DNA of 64,000 nt from Elusimicrobiota bacterium (lineage in GTDB: Bacteria > Elusimicrobiota > Elusimicrobia > 2-02-FULL-39-32): the NCBI GenBank assembly GCA_021730935.1, contig JAKFYJ010000004.1:78412-142411 (forward strand). The letters run 5' to 3'. This document shows, one piece after another, positions 51,073 to 60,466 of the stretch; position 1 is the stretch's first letter; each line of letters begins with the position of its first letter. The translations under genes were made by a program, and so were the position numbers. Under the pieces are notes generated by a model, which was given only the letters and a program-made list of their open reading frames with translations, had not been told where the DNA came from and did no database searches.

Positions 51073-52008
51073 TTGAACCTTTATCAGGAATTTCGGAAAC
51101 ACGACCTCCTGAACCCAATCCCGCCCGGAAATATCCTTGTCGCCGTTTCGGGCGGAGCGGACTCCGTGTGCCTTCTTCACCTGATCAAGCGTATCCATAA
51201 GGAAAAGAAATGGGTTCCGATCGCCGTTCACGTTCAGCACCACTTGAGAGGGAAATCTTCTCTCAAAGATCAGGCGTTCGTGAAATCTCTCGCCGAAAAA
51301 TGGGGGTTCAAGTTTCATCTGAGCGAGATCCGTCCTCCCAAGGGAAAGTCCACGGAGGAAAAGTCCCGCATGCTCCGATATCATCAGTTTGGTGAGGCGG
51401 CAAAAAAATATCAATCCAAATTTGTCCTGACGGCGCACAACGCCAATGACCAGGCGGAAACTTTTTTGATGAACCTCCTCCGCGGAAGCGGAGCGGACGG
51501 GCTTTGCGGCATGCCGGTTTTCAGGCCCCTGAGCGGCATCACCCAGGATCCGACGCATGATAAAATTGAGGTTACGAGACCTTTGCTGGGATTCAGCCGC
51601 CGGGACATTGAATCTTATCTCAAATCCCAACATCTAACCTATTGTAAAGACATCACCAATCAGGACCTCAAGTATCGCCGGAACTGGGTGAGGCTGAAAG
51701 TCTTGCCGCTTCTGTCAGAAGTTCAGCCGAAAGTTGTTGAGAGGATCAGCGAGCTGTGCGCCATCCTCCGCGGCCAGAAAAATTATATGGATTCCCAGGC
51801 GCTGTCGATGGAAAAAAACGTTGTCAGATGGGGCGGGACCCCCGCCGGAGAACAGCTTGATGTGGCCCGGTTTTTCGAGTATAATGGATGGTTGAGGCAG
51901 TACTTTCTCCACCGTCTCCGGCCAAAAAGTTCGTATCGGGAAATAGGCGAGATTGTCGCTTTCCTTAACAAAAGAAAGAACGTTCAGACCATTCCGTTGC
52001 CTCGTTAG
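51073..52008 (+). CDS. tilS: tRNA(Ile)-lysidine synthase, short form
   Basis: A 311-residue TilS that puts lysidine at C34 of tRNA-Ile(CAU), changing it to read AUA. The PP-loop VAVSGGADSVCLLHLI is near residues 22-37, HVQHHLRGKSS follows, and LTAHNANDQAETFLMNLLRG is the ATP and tRNA site. Only the catalytic N-terminal domain and a short helical region are present, as in the ~310-residue Aquifex type; the C-terminal substrate domain of E. coli TilS is missing. TTG start at 51073. It precedes ftsH, a frequent arrangement. Confidence 0.92.
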   Translation: MNLYQEFRKHDLLNPIPPGNILVAVSGGADSVCLLHLIKRIHKEKKWVPIAVHVQHHLRGKSSLKDQAFVKSLAEKWGFKFHLSEIRPPKGKSTEEKSRMLRYHQFGEAAKKYQSKFVLTAHNANDQAETFLMNLLRGSGADGLCGMPVFRPLSGITQDPTHDKIEVTRPLLGFSRRDIESYLKSQHLTYCKDITNQDLKYRRNWVRLKVLPLLSEVQPKVVERISELCAILRGQKNYMDSQALSMEKNVVRWGGTPAGEQLDVARFFEYNGWLRQYFLHRLRPKSSYREIGEIVAFLNKRKNVQTIPLPR

Positions 52009-52020
52009 GAGAACCATAAA

Positions 52021-53922
52021 TTGAAAAACCGCATTGCCAGGCAGGCCCTCGTTTGGGTGATGGTCGTCATCACCCTCCTTCTTCTCGTCCGCTCTTTCGG
52101 CACCATGAACATCGAGCCGCAGATCGATTATTCCGATTTTAAAGCGCGTTTGCGCGACGGCAAAATCACGGAAGTTTCCGTGCGTCAGGACCTCATTCGC
52201 GGCAAAGTCAAACTTCAGGACAACAAGGAAGGATATTTCAAGACCATCCCCCTGCCTGATCCCAAACTGATCGAGGAGCTTGAAGCCAACAAAGTGAAGT
52301 TCAGCGGAGAAAACGAACATCCCTGGTGGCCGATGGTGCTCCAGAGCCTGATTTATGTCGGCATGTTTTATCTGGTCGTATGGTTATTTTTTGTCCGGCC
52401 CATGCAGGGCGGGGGAAAACAGGCCTTGTCGTTCGGGCGTTCCAAGGCGAAACTTCAGACCGGCAAAAAGATGAAGGTGACTTTCGCCGACGTTGCCGGA
52501 TGCGATGAAGTGAAGGAAGAGCTCAAAGAGATTATTGAATTTCTGAAAGACCCGGCCAAGTTTCAAAGGCTGGGCGGAAAAATTCCCAAGGGCGTTTTGC
52601 TTTATGGCGCTCCCGGAACTGGAAAAACTTTGCTCGCCAAGGCGGTCGCGGGCGAAGCGAATGTTCCTTTCTTTTCGTCCTCCGGAAGCGAATTCGTCGA
52701 GATGTTTGTGGGCGTCGGAGCCAGCCGCGTGCGCGATTTGTTTGAACAGGGACGCAAGAACGCGCCCTGCTTGTTGTTCGTCGATGAAATCGACGCGGTC
52801 GGCCGTCACCGTTTCGCGGGACTCGGCGGAGGACACGACGAGCGCGAGCAGACTTTGAACCAGCTCCTCGTTGAAATGGATGGATTTGACACCAAAGAAG
52901 GCGTGATCATGATCGCCGCCACCAACCGGCCGGACGTCTTGGACCCTGCGCTCCTGCGCCCGGGAAGATTTGACCGCCAAGTGGTGATTCCTTCTCCCGA
53001 TCTGAACGGCCGCGAAGCCATCCTCAAAGTTCACGCGAAAACCGTGAAACTCGGGGAAGACGTGAACCTCTCCATCATTGCGAGAAGAACTCCCGGTTTC
53101 GTCGGGGCCGATCTGGCCAGTCTCGTGAACGAAGCGGCGCTCCTGGCTTCGCGCAAGAATAAAAATGCCGTGGAGATGGAAGACATGGAAGAGGCCATTG
53201 AGCGCGTGATCGCAGGCCCTGAAAGAAAGTCTCATGTGATTTCTGAACTCGAGAAAAAAGTCGTGGCCTATCATGAATCCGGACACGCTTTGGTTGCGAA
53301 ACTCATTCCCGGAACGGATCCCGTGCACAAAGTGAGCATCATTCCCCGAGGCCCGGCATTGGGATATACGCTTCAACTGCCTCTGGAAGACCGATATCTG
53401 GTGCGCAAAGAAGAAATTTTGAGCCGGATCACGGTCCTGCTCGGAGGCCGCACGGCGGAAGAGCTCATGTTCAAGGAGTCCACTTCCGGAGCCCAGGACG
53501 ATTTTCAGAAAGCGACCGCCATGGCGCAGAGGATGGTCACGGAGTTCGGCATGAGCGAAGCCTTGGGAACCATCGCGTTCCGCAAGAAAGAGTCCGAAGT
53601 GTTTCTGGGCCGCGACATGATGACTCAGCAGAGGGAATATTCGGAAAAAACGGCTGAGCTGATTGATTCCGAAGTGAAACGGATCATTGTGGAATGCGGG
53701 ACCCGCGCGAAGAAACTTCTGCAGGACAATTTTGAGAATCTCTCCAAGATGGCCGAAAAACTCATTGAAAAAGAAGTCCTTGAAGCCGAAGACGTGGATG
53801 CGATTTTGGGCATCGTCACGCCCAAGGTTGAGAACACGGTCAAAGAAGCCCCGAAAGTTCAAACCTCTGATCCCAGGCCTCTCATCAATCCCGGCGGCCC
53901 CATCCCTCAGCCGGCGACTTAA
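52021..53922 (+). CDS. ftsH: ATP-dependent zinc metalloprotease FtsH
   Basis: A 633-residue membrane AAA+ protease that extracts and degrades membrane and regulatory proteins. Two membrane helices (about residues 8-26 and 105-126) flank a periplasmic domain. The AAA domain has Walker A GAPGTGKT (about 197-204), Walker [12 protein letters not shown] and the second region of homology [19 protein letters not shown]. The zinc motif is HESGH (about 418-422). TTG start at 52021 preceded by SD AGGAGA. A Pro-rich tail ends the protein. It is followed by folP, as in many genomes. Confidence 0.96.
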   Translation: MKNRIARQALVWVMVVITLLLLVRSFGTMNIEPQIDYSDFKARLRDGKITEVSVRQDLIRGKVKLQDNKEGYFKTIPLPDPKLIEELEANKVKFSGENEHPWWPMVLQSLIYVGMFYLVVWLFFVRPMQGGGKQALSFGRSKAKLQTGKKMKVTFADVAGCDEVKEELKEIIEFLKDPAKFQRLGGKIPKGVLLYGAPGTGKTLLAKAVAGEANVPFFSSSGSEFVEMFVGVGASRVRDLFEQGRKNAPCLLFVDEIDAVGRHRFAGLGGGHDEREQTLNQLLVEMDGFDTKEGVIMIAATNRPDVLDPALLRPGRFDRQVVIPSPDLNGREAILKVHAKTVKLGEDVNLSIIARRTPGFVGADLASLVNEAALLASRKNKNAVEMEDMEEAIERVIAGPERKSHVISELEKKVVAYHESGHALVAKLIPGTDPVHKVSIIPRGPALGYTLQLPLEDRYLVRKEEILSRITVLLGGRTAEELMFKESTSGAQDDFQKATAMAQRMVTEFGMSEALGTIAFRKKESEVFLGRDMMTQQREYSEKTAELIDSEVKRIIVECGTRAKKLLQDNFENLSKMAEKLIEKEVLEAEDVDAILGIVTPKVENTVKEAPKVQTSDPRPLINPGGPIPQPAT

Positions 53923-53932
53923 TTTTTTCAGG

Positions 53933-54772
53933 ATGGCTGAGCGCTTCTCCCCATCCTCTGTTCAAATCGTCGGGATCCTCAATGTCACGCCGGACTCATT
54001 TTATGACGGCGGGACACACCTGGGCCTGAAACAAGCGATCCATCACGCTGAAACCCTCATCCGGGAAGGCGCGGACTGGATCGATATCGGCGGAGAATCC
54101 ACCCGGCCTGGATCCTCCGGCGTTTCTGCGGAAGAAGAGCTGAAACGCGTTCTGCCGCTCATCCGCGCTCTCACTAAAAAATTTCCAAAAATTCCTCTCT
54201 CCATCGACACCCGAAAATCCGCCGTCGCCGAGGCCGCTCTCGATTCCGGGGCCCAAATGGTGAATGATGTTTCCTCACTCACGCATGATCCTGGAATGAT
54301 TGAGGTCGTCCTTAAACACCGGCCTTTTGTCACACTGATGCACATGAAGGGCAATCCGTCGACCATGCAGTCCCTTGCGAAATATAAAAACGCGGTGAAT
54401 GAGATAAAATCGTATCTGGCGTCGCGCGCGCGCATGCTTATAAAAAAGGGATTTCCTAAAAATAAAATTATCGTTGATCCCGGCATCGGATTTGGAAAAA
54501 CCCTTACCCATAATCTTGAAATTCTGTACAATGTGCGTAAGTTCGCTCAGGCGGGATTTCCGGTCATGATCGGGGCCTCAAGGAAGTCATTCATCGGGCG
54601 CATCCTCGGGAACGAAAAAAATCCGCTGGACCCGAAGGATCGGCTTGAAGGCAGTCTGGCCTGCGCGTTGTGGGCGGCCGAACAGGGCGCGGGTTATCTG
54701 CGGGTGCATGATGTCGGAGCCACGCGCCGCGCGCTTAAGATTTTTGGGGCAATAAAGAGCAAAGGCGATTAA
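53933..54772 (+). CDS. folP: Dihydropteroate synthase
   Basis: A 279-residue DHPS joining dihydropterin pyrophosphate and p-aminobenzoate. IVGILNVTPDSFYDGG is the first signature and WIDIGGESTRPGSS the second; INDVSSL-type DVSSLTHDPGM and DPGIGFGKTLTHNLEIL follow in order. ATG at 53933 lies 11 bases after ftsH; a longer frame starting inside ftsH is a shadow. cdaA begins right after the stop, a neighbour pair also seen elsewhere. Confidence 0.94.
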   Translation: MAERFSPSSVQIVGILNVTPDSFYDGGTHLGLKQAIHHAETLIREGADWIDIGGESTRPGSSGVSAEEELKRVLPLIRALTKKFPKIPLSIDTRKSAVAEAALDSGAQMVNDVSSLTHDPGMIEVVLKHRPFVTLMHMKGNPSTMQSLAKYKNAVNEIKSYLASRARMLIKKGFPKNKIIVDPGIGFGKTLTHNLEILYNVRKFAQAGFPVMIGASRKSFIGRILGNEKNPLDPKDRLEGSLACALWAAEQGAGYLRVHDVGATRRALKIFGAIKSKGD

Positions 54773-55588
54773 TTGGAAACACTAAAAAATTTCTGGATGC
54801 ACGGTTTGAGGCATGGGTGCGACATCGTGCTGGTCGCCTTCATTTTTTATCGTCTGATGCTGATCGTGCGCGGCACGCGGTCCGTTCAGATCCTGCAAGG
54901 CATTTTGTTCCTTGCGGTCGCGACATTTATATTCACGGAAATTATTCCGCTTCCCATGACGCGCTGGATTCTTCACAATTTCTGGATGGCGGGCATCGTG
55001 ATCATGGCGGTCATTTTTCAGCCGGAAATCAGATCTGCCCTGGCCCAGCTTGGGAGCCAGCAGTTTTCGCGGTGGATCATCCCGGGAAGTTTTGAGTTTG
55101 TCGACGAAGTCGTGGCGGCGCTCAAGGAATGTTCGGACAAGCGCATCGGCGCTTTGATCGTGCTTGAACAGGAAACGGGACTCAAGAATTATATTGAAAC
55201 GGGGACGAGGATCAACGGAGAAATTTCGAGCGAGCTGATCCTTTCTCTCCTTCACCCGCGTTCGCCGCTTCACGACGGCGCCCTCATCATTTCCGGGTCT
55301 CAGCTTGCCGCGGCAGGGTGCCTTTTGCCCATCACCGACGATCCTCACTTTGCGAAAATCCTCGGCACCCGCCACCGCGCGGCCGTGGGCCTGTCCGAAA
55401 TTTCTGACGCCACGATCCTGATTGTTTCCGAGGAGACGGGTCATTTGTCCATCGCCCGGAACGGCCGGCTGGAACGCCAAATTGATTTCGCCAACCTTTT
55501 GGATGAACTTCATGACATGTATCGGTCCCAGCAGGAAAGGACACTCCTGCAGAAGCCCGGGAACAAAACTGAGGGGAATGCAGGATGA
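54773..55588 (+). CDS. cdaA: Membrane diadenylate cyclase (c-di-AMP synthase) CdaA
   Basis: A 271-residue CdaA/DacA enzyme. Three N-terminal helices (about residues 15-33, 38-60 and 68-85) anchor it. The DAC domain carries the active motifs RSPLHDGALIISG (DGA) and GTRHRAAVGLSE (RHR). It makes cyclic di-AMP from ATP, a messenger controlling potassium, osmotic balance and cell wall. TTG start with no gap after folP. It is followed by a 38-residue remnant of its usual regulator CdaR and by glmM, keeping the cdaA-cdaR-glmM order. Confidence 0.94.
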   Translation: METLKNFWMHGLRHGCDIVLVAFIFYRLMLIVRGTRSVQILQGILFLAVATFIFTEIIPLPMTRWILHNFWMAGIVIMAVIFQPEIRSALAQLGSQQFSRWIIPGSFEFVDEVVAALKECSDKRIGALIVLEQETGLKNYIETGTRINGEISSELILSLLHPRSPLHDGALIISGSQLAAAGCLLPITDDPHFAKILGTRHRAAVGLSEISDATILIVSEETGHLSIARNGRLERQIDFANLLDELHDMYRSQQERTLLQKPGNKTEGNAG

Positions 55589-55701
55589 ACGAATTCATCG
55601 CCTCCATCCTTTCCAAATTCGCGGTCAACTGGAAGCTCAAACTCCTTGCGTTCGCTTTCTCCATCCTCCTCTGGGTCTATCTCAGGCACCACCAACCGTG
55701 A
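55585..55701 (+). CDS. Minimal CdaR/YbbR: membrane helix only, 38 residues
   Basis: A 38-residue ORF overlapping the cdaA stop as ATGA and ending one base before glmM. Its sequence NWKLKLLAFAFSILLWVYL matches the N-terminal membrane helix of YbbR/CdaR proteins (NxxLKLLSLxxAxxLWxYV), but the extracytoplasmic YbbR repeats (200-400 residues) are absent and the stop is TGA right after the helix. It is either a relic or a working helix-only partner for CdaA. Its place and both junctions are those of an intact gene. Confidence 0.7.
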   Translation: MNEFIASILSKFAVNWKLKLLAFAFSILLWVYLRHHQP

Positions 55702-55702
55702 C

Positions 55703-57058
55703 ATGGTGATTGATAAACTTTTCGGCACAGACGGGATCCGGGCAGTCGCAGGGGCAGAGCCTCTCACGGCAGAGACGATAGAAAAAATCGCTGAGTGCGC
55801 GGGTCTCACGCTTAAATCCAAACATCAGGACTCCAAAAAAGTTTTGATCGGGCAGGACACCCGTGAATCCTGCGGATGGATTTTGAAGTCCCTCGTCCGA
55901 GGGCTCGCCAAGGCCGGACTCGAAGTGTATTCGACCGGGGTCATTCCCACGTCCGCCATCTCTGCAATTTTGAGAAAAGATAAATTTCTTGCCGGCGTGG
56001 TGATTTCCGCGTCTCACAACCCGTCCGAATTTAACGGCATAAAATTTTTCTCGTCTGACGGAAAAAAAATTCCGGATGATTGGGAACGCGAAATTGAGGC
56101 CATGGCCGGGGGAAGTCATGCCTCGGCCGCACAGTCCAACAAGGTTGAGATTCGGCCCTTTCCCCAAGGCGCGGAGGAATATTTTGAATTTCTCAGACGT
56201 TCGCTTCCGGCGGGAAAACCTCTTCAGGGGTTGAAATGGATTTTGGATTGCGCCAACGGTTCTGCATCGGATTTTGCCCCTAAAATATTCCAGGAACTTG
56301 GGGCGGACGTATATTCGATGCATCACGCGCCTGACGGAAAAAACATCAATTTGAATTGCGGGGCGCTCCATCCTCAGACGCTTCAGCAGCAGGTGCTTAA
56401 ACTTGCGGCGGACGGCGGGTGCGCTTTTGACGGGGACGCGGACCGGGTGCAGTTTGTGGACGAAAAAGGCCATGTGATGGACGGCGACGTCCTGATCGCG
56501 ATGTCCGCGAAGCACCTCAAGGAACAGGGGGAACTTAAAAATGACACGGTGGTGGCGACCGTCATGGCGAACCTGGGGTTTCACAAGGAAATGGAAAAGG
56601 CCGGAATCCGCGTGATGACGGTGCCGGTGGGAGACAGGGCGGTGTCGGACGCGATCCTCTCAACGGGCGCGGTCCTCGGGGGAGAACAATCGGGACACAT
56701 CATTTTCGGGAATTATTTGCCCACGGGCGACGGGATCCTCACGGCGCTCCAGATTTTAAAAATTATTATTCATTCAAAACGAAAGCTCTCCTCCTATACC
56801 GAAATGCTTCCCAAATATCCCCAGCTTCTGCTTAATCTTAAAGTCAAAAAAAAGATTCCTATCGAAAAATGTTCCGTTCTCGGTCCGGCCATTCTGGACG
56901 CCGAGGTTCAGCTCAGGAATCAGGGACGGGTCCTCGTGAGATATTCCGGCACGGAACCTCTCCTCCGCATCATGATTGAAGCGGACACTCTGCCGAAAGT
57001 TGAGCAGATGGCGGAATTTTTGTCTCAGGCCGCGCGCAAAGACCTCGAAGTTCTTTAA
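55703..57058 (+). CDS. glmM: Phosphoglucosamine mutase
   Basis: A 451-residue GlmM converting glucosamine-6-phosphate to the 1-phosphate. KLFGTDGIRAVAG is the family start, VISASHNPSEFNGIKFFS contains the phospho-Ser, FDGDADRVQFVD the metal loop and YSGTEPLLRIMIE the phosphate-binding loop. ATG at 55703 is used. In Firmicutes GlmM interacts with CdaA and lowers its activity, so the neighbours may be functionally linked here too. Confidence 0.95.
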   Translation: MVIDKLFGTDGIRAVAGAEPLTAETIEKIAECAGLTLKSKHQDSKKVLIGQDTRESCGWILKSLVRGLAKAGLEVYSTGVIPTSAISAILRKDKFLAGVVISASHNPSEFNGIKFFSSDGKKIPDDWEREIEAMAGGSHASAAQSNKVEIRPFPQGAEEYFEFLRRSLPAGKPLQGLKWILDCANGSASDFAPKIFQELGADVYSMHHAPDGKNINLNCGALHPQTLQQQVLKLAADGGCAFDGDADRVQFVDEKGHVMDGDVLIAMSAKHLKEQGELKNDTVVATVMANLGFHKEMEKAGIRVMTVPVGDRAVSDAILSTGAVLGGEQSGHIIFGNYLPTGDGILTALQILKIIIHSKRKLSSYTEMLPKYPQLLLNLKVKKKIPIEKCSVLGPAILDAEVQLRNQGRVLVRYSGTEPLLRIMIEADTLPKVEQMAEFLSQAARKDLEVL

Positions 57059-57062
57059 ACGC

Positions 57063-57776
57063 ATGGTGAAACTCGGCGTCAACATTGATCATGTCGCGAC
57101 GGTGCGGCAGGCTCGGCTCGGAAGTTTCCCGGACCCGCTTCAGGCGGCGCTTGCGGTCCAGAGCGCGGGCGCCCAGGGGATCACGGTTCACCTCCGCGAA
57201 GACCGCCGCCACATTCAGGATCACGATGTCCTTTCCATCCGCAAGAAAATAAAAATCCCATTGAACCTCGAAATGGCCGCAACGCCCGCGATGATACGGT
57301 TCGCTTTGAGGGCGCGTCCGCAGGAGGTGTGTCTGGTTCCGGAAAAGCGGCAGGAACTGACGACGGAAGGGGGGCTGGACATTGTTTCGAGAGTTCCTGA
57401 TTTAAGAAAAAAAATTAGTGCCTTGAAGAAATCGGGAATCCGTGTTAGTCTCTTTGTGGATCCTGATTTGAAACAGATACGCGGCTCTCATGACGCGGGA
57501 GCAGATTGTGTTGAACTTCACACGGGACGATATGCGGAAGTTTTTGGTTCAAGGCATCAGGCCTCAGAGCTCAGGAAGCTCGAGGCCGCGGGCCGGGAAG
57601 CCGTGCGGCTTGGTCTGGCGCTGAATGCCGGACACGGTCTGGATTATGTCAATGTCCGCCCTGTGGCCGGGATGGACGGCATGCACACGCTCAACATCGG
57701 GTTTTCCATTGTCGCCCGGGCTCTCTTTGTCGGCCTTGATCAGGCCGTCCGCGAAATGAAAGCTTTGATCAAATAA
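57063..57776 (+). CDS. pdxJ: Pyridoxine 5'-phosphate synthase
   Basis: A 237-residue TIM-barrel enzyme making pyridoxine 5'-phosphate from 1-deoxyxylulose 5-phosphate and aminoacetone phosphate. LGVNIDHVATVRQAR is the N-terminal signature; GITVHLREDRRHIQDHDV, VCLVPEKRQELTTEGGLD and ALNAGHGLDYVNVRPV follow. ATG at 57063, four bases after glmM. PLP made by this route serves ArgD and other enzymes. Confidence 0.95.
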   Translation: MVKLGVNIDHVATVRQARLGSFPDPLQAALAVQSAGAQGITVHLREDRRHIQDHDVLSIRKKIKIPLNLEMAATPAMIRFALRARPQEVCLVPEKRQELTTEGGLDIVSRVPDLRKKISALKKSGIRVSLFVDPDLKQIRGSHDAGADCVELHTGRYAEVFGSRHQASELRKLEAAGREAVRLGLALNAGHGLDYVNVRPVAGMDGMHTLNIGFSIVARALFVGLDQAVREMKALIK

Positions 57777-57785
57777 GGAGAAAGC

Positions 57786-58856
57786 ATGGAATTCATAGAC
57801 ATCCTGAAAGCGGCGGTGGACCGCGGGTCTTCGGACATTCATGTCGTGATCGGAAAACCTCCCATGGTCCGTTATGGCGGGTCTATCCTGCCCCTCATTG
57901 AATTCCCCGTGATCTCCGCGGAAGAAGCCAAGCGCCTGATTTATTCCATCCTTTATGATGATCAGAAACAGCGATTTGAAGAAAATCTGGAGCTGGACTG
58001 TTCGTTCGAAGTCAAAGAGCTTTCGCGGTTCAGGATCAATGTTTTCATGCAGAAAAACGGGGTGGAAGCGGTCCTCCGGGTGATTTCCGGGAGGATTCCG
58101 GAACCCTCGGCCCTCCGGCTTCAGTCTGCGATCACAGATTTCACGGACATTCCGCGCGGGTTGGTGCTGGTGACCGGGCCCACGGGTTCCGGGAAAACGA
58201 CGACCCTGGCCTGCCTCATCCAGATGATCAACGAAAAATATAACAGCAACATCATCACGATTGAAGATCCCATCGAATTTGTCTATGAGCCGGTCAACTC
58301 CATCATCCGGCAGAGGGAAGTGGGGCAATCGACCCATTCGTTTTCCAACGCGCTCCGGAGCGCCCTCCGCGAAGATCCCGATGTCATTCTCGTCGGAGAA
58401 ATGCGCGATCTGGAAACGATACAGCTGGCGGTCACCGCGGCGGAAACGGGACACCTTTGCTTCGGAACTCTCCACACGACAGACGCCGCGTCCACCATCG
58501 ACAGGATGATCGACGTGTTTCCCTCCGCCCAGCAGGAACAGATCCGAGTTCAGCTTTCCACGGTTTTGAAAGGCGTTGTCTCCCAAACGCTCCTGCCGCG
58601 CTGTGATGAAGAAGGGAGAATCGCGGCCCGCGAGGTTATGGTGGTGACTCCGGCCATCGCGAACCTCATCCGCGAAAAAAAATCTCACATGATCCGGAAC
58701 GCCATTGAGACCGGAGGAAAAGCAGGCATGATCACGCTGGACAAGGCGCTTGTGGAATTGGTCAATTCCGGCATGGTTTCCGTCGACACCGCGTGCGCCA
58801 AGGCGACCGATCCCAACTTTGTCCGTTCCGGCGGCAGCGTCAAATCCGGGGTCTGA
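57786..58856 (+). CDS. pilT: PilT-family twitching ATPase, copy 1
   Basis: A 356-residue type IV pilus retraction ATPase. The N-terminal domain (residues 1-95, with GSSDIHVVIGKPPMVRYGG) precedes the RecA-like core: Walker A TGPTGSGKTTTLA (about 134-146), the Asp box ITIEDPIEF, Walker B DVILVGEMRD and the His box HLCFGTLHTTDAASTIDRM. SD AAGGAG precedes ATG. With the second copy 15 bases downstream it forms a PilT/PilU-like pair powering retraction. The pilus structural genes at 8344-12169 are far away. Confidence 0.94.
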   Translation: MEFIDILKAAVDRGSSDIHVVIGKPPMVRYGGSILPLIEFPVISAEEAKRLIYSILYDDQKQRFEENLELDCSFEVKELSRFRINVFMQKNGVEAVLRVISGRIPEPSALRLQSAITDFTDIPRGLVLVTGPTGSGKTTTLACLIQMINEKYNSNIITIEDPIEFVYEPVNSIIRQREVGQSTHSFSNALRSALREDPDVILVGEMRDLETIQLAVTAAETGHLCFGTLHTTDAASTIDRMIDVFPSAQQEQIRVQLSTVLKGVVSQTLLPRCDEEGRIAAREVMVVTPAIANLIREKKSHMIRNAIETGGKAGMITLDKALVELVNSGMVSVDTACAKATDPNFVRSGGSVKSGV

Positions 58857-58871
58857 GCCCGCAAAAAAATA

Positions 58872-59990
58872 ATGCTGCTCGACGAATGCCTTAAAAAAAT
58901 TGTGGAGCTGGGCGCATCGGATCTGCATTTGAAGTCCGGACGGCCTCCCATGATGCGGCTCCGCGGCGACATTGTCCCGATGGAAGGCCAGGAACCTCTT
59001 GTCTCGGAAGAAGTTCAGCGCCAAATTTATTCCGTCACGAATTCTGTCCAGCAAAAACACCTTGAAGAGCAGAAAGAACTCGATTTTTCTTTCAACATCA
59101 AAGGGCTGGCCCGTTTCCGAGGCAATGTTTTTTATCAGCGGGGCAGTCTCTCCGCCGTTTTCCGCGTGATCCCCACAAAAGCGCCGTCCGTGGAGGATTT
59201 GGGGCTTCCTTCTGTCCTGAAAGAGCTGGTTTCAAGGCCCCAGGGATTATTCCTCGTGACGGGGCCCACGGGGTCCGGTAAGAGCACGACTCTGGCCTCT
59301 CTCGTTCAGTTCGTAAACGAAAATTTTTCAAAGCATATCATCACGATTGAAGATCCCATCGAATTTGCCTATGCGGACGCCAAGTGCATTGTCAATCAAA
59401 GAGAAATTGGGACGGACACCTCTGATTTCGTGCAGGCCCTTCGGCGCGCTCTTCGTCAGGATCCGGATGTGATTCTGATGGGGGAGCTTCGCGACCGTGA
59501 AACCATCGCCACGGCCATCACCGCCGCGGAAACGGGCCATCTCGTGATGGGAACCATTCACACGAACGACGCCAAGCAGACGATCGACCGCATCGTGGAC
59601 ACTTTTCCTGGCGACTCCCAGAACCAGATCCGGCTTCAAGTCGCGGCGGCGCTGATCGCGATCGTTTCCCAGCGCCTCATCAAGCGCAAGGACGGGAAAG
59701 GACGCGTGGCCGCGGCGGAGATCATGATCAACAGCCCCATGATCAAAAAGCTCATCGAAGACAACAAAGCCGGTCAAATATCCAAAGTCATTGAAGAGTC
59801 CGCGACGTATTATAAAATGCAGACTTTTAATCAGGCACTTTTCGGGCTCGTGAAAGACGACAAGATAACCGTGGATGAGGCGCTCCGAATTTCTGAAAAC
59901 CCGAACGACCTTAAAATCAAGTTTCAAACTCAGGGGATTTCCATCGCTCAGGCCGCCCAGGTTCCCCCGGGATTGGCCGCGGGTAAATAA
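58872..59990 (+). CDS. PilT/PilU-family twitching ATPase, copy 2
   Basis: A 372-residue paralogue of the preceding gene. GASDLHLKSGRPPMMRLRG opens it. Walker A TGPTGSGKSTTLASLV, ITIEDPIEF, Walker B DVILMGELRD and HLVMGTIHTNDAKQTIDRI are complete, so it should hydrolyse ATP. It shares 31 identical bases with copy 1 at the ITIEDPIEF motif although most of the gene has diverged. A role as PilT or the accessory PilU cannot be told by eye. Confidence 0.92.
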   Translation: MLLDECLKKIVELGASDLHLKSGRPPMMRLRGDIVPMEGQEPLVSEEVQRQIYSVTNSVQQKHLEEQKELDFSFNIKGLARFRGNVFYQRGSLSAVFRVIPTKAPSVEDLGLPSVLKELVSRPQGLFLVTGPTGSGKSTTLASLVQFVNENFSKHIITIEDPIEFAYADAKCIVNQREIGTDTSDFVQALRRALRQDPDVILMGELRDRETIATAITAAETGHLVMGTIHTNDAKQTIDRIVDTFPGDSQNQIRLQVAAALIAIVSQRLIKRKDGKGRVAAAEIMINSPMIKKLIEDNKAGQISKVIEESATYYKMQTFNQALFGLVKDDKITVDEALRISENPNDLKIKFQTQGISIAQAAQVPPGLAAGK

Positions 59991-60016
59991 TCCTCCTTCC
60001 TTTCCCTCTCCGCCTT

Positions 60017-60025
60017 TGGTAAAAT
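60017..60025 (+). promoter_or_regulatory. Candidate extended -10 of rsfS-argS
   Basis: TGGTAAAAT (TG-n-TAAAAT) ends 11 bases before the rsfS TTG start. No SD is visible between them. It lies in the 46-base gap after the second pilT gene. Confidence 0.4.
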
Positions 60026-60036
60026 GATGGACACAC

Positions 60037-60462
60037 TTGAGTTTCTCAACCAACCAATTTAAGAATTTCGCAATAGCCGCGGCTCGAAGCGCTGACGCCA
60101 AGATGGGCTCGGACATTGCCATCCTGGACCTCCGGAAAGCGCAGGGGAGCATGTCGGACTATCTCCTCCTCATGAGCGCGAATTCCCAGGTTCATCTCAA
60201 AACTTTGCGCGACGCCATTGAAGCGTCTCTGGAACAGCTGGGGCTCTCGCCCCTCCATCGCGACGGAACCCGCGACAGCCAGTGGGTGGCGGTGGACTTC
60301 GGCGGCCTGGTCGTTCACATCTTCGTTGAGGAAGCGCGGGAATTTTATTCTCTGGAGCGTCTCTGGCTCGAAGCAAAACCGGTTGAATGGGACACCTCAA
60401 AACCCAAGAGCAAACCGGTCAAATCCAAAACAAAAACCTCAAAATTCAAAAAACGAAAGTAA
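60037..60462 (+). CDS. rsfS: Ribosomal silencing factor RsfS (Iojap family)
   Basis: A 141-residue Iojap protein that binds uL14 and blocks subunit joining in starvation. GSDIAILDLRKAQGSMSDYLLLMSANSQ is the family core in several parts; SQWVAVDFGGLVVHIFVEEAREFYSLERLW, also read in parts, ends the domain. A lysine-rich tail (SKPKSKPVKSKTKTSKFKKR) follows. It starts at TTG (60037). It is separated from its usual nadD-yqeK partners and placed before argS. Confidence 0.92.
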   Translation: MSFSTNQFKNFAIAAARSADAKMGSDIAILDLRKAQGSMSDYLLLMSANSQVHLKTLRDAIEASLEQLGLSPLHRDGTRDSQWVAVDFGGLVVHIFVEEAREFYSLERLWLEAKPVEWDTSKPKSKPVKSKTKTSKFKKRK

Positions 60463-60466
60463 TCCC

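Noticed and set aside
57564..59060. 498-codon minus-strand frame opposite pdxJ and pilT
   Set aside because: Antisense shadow of two genes with complete catalytic motifs.
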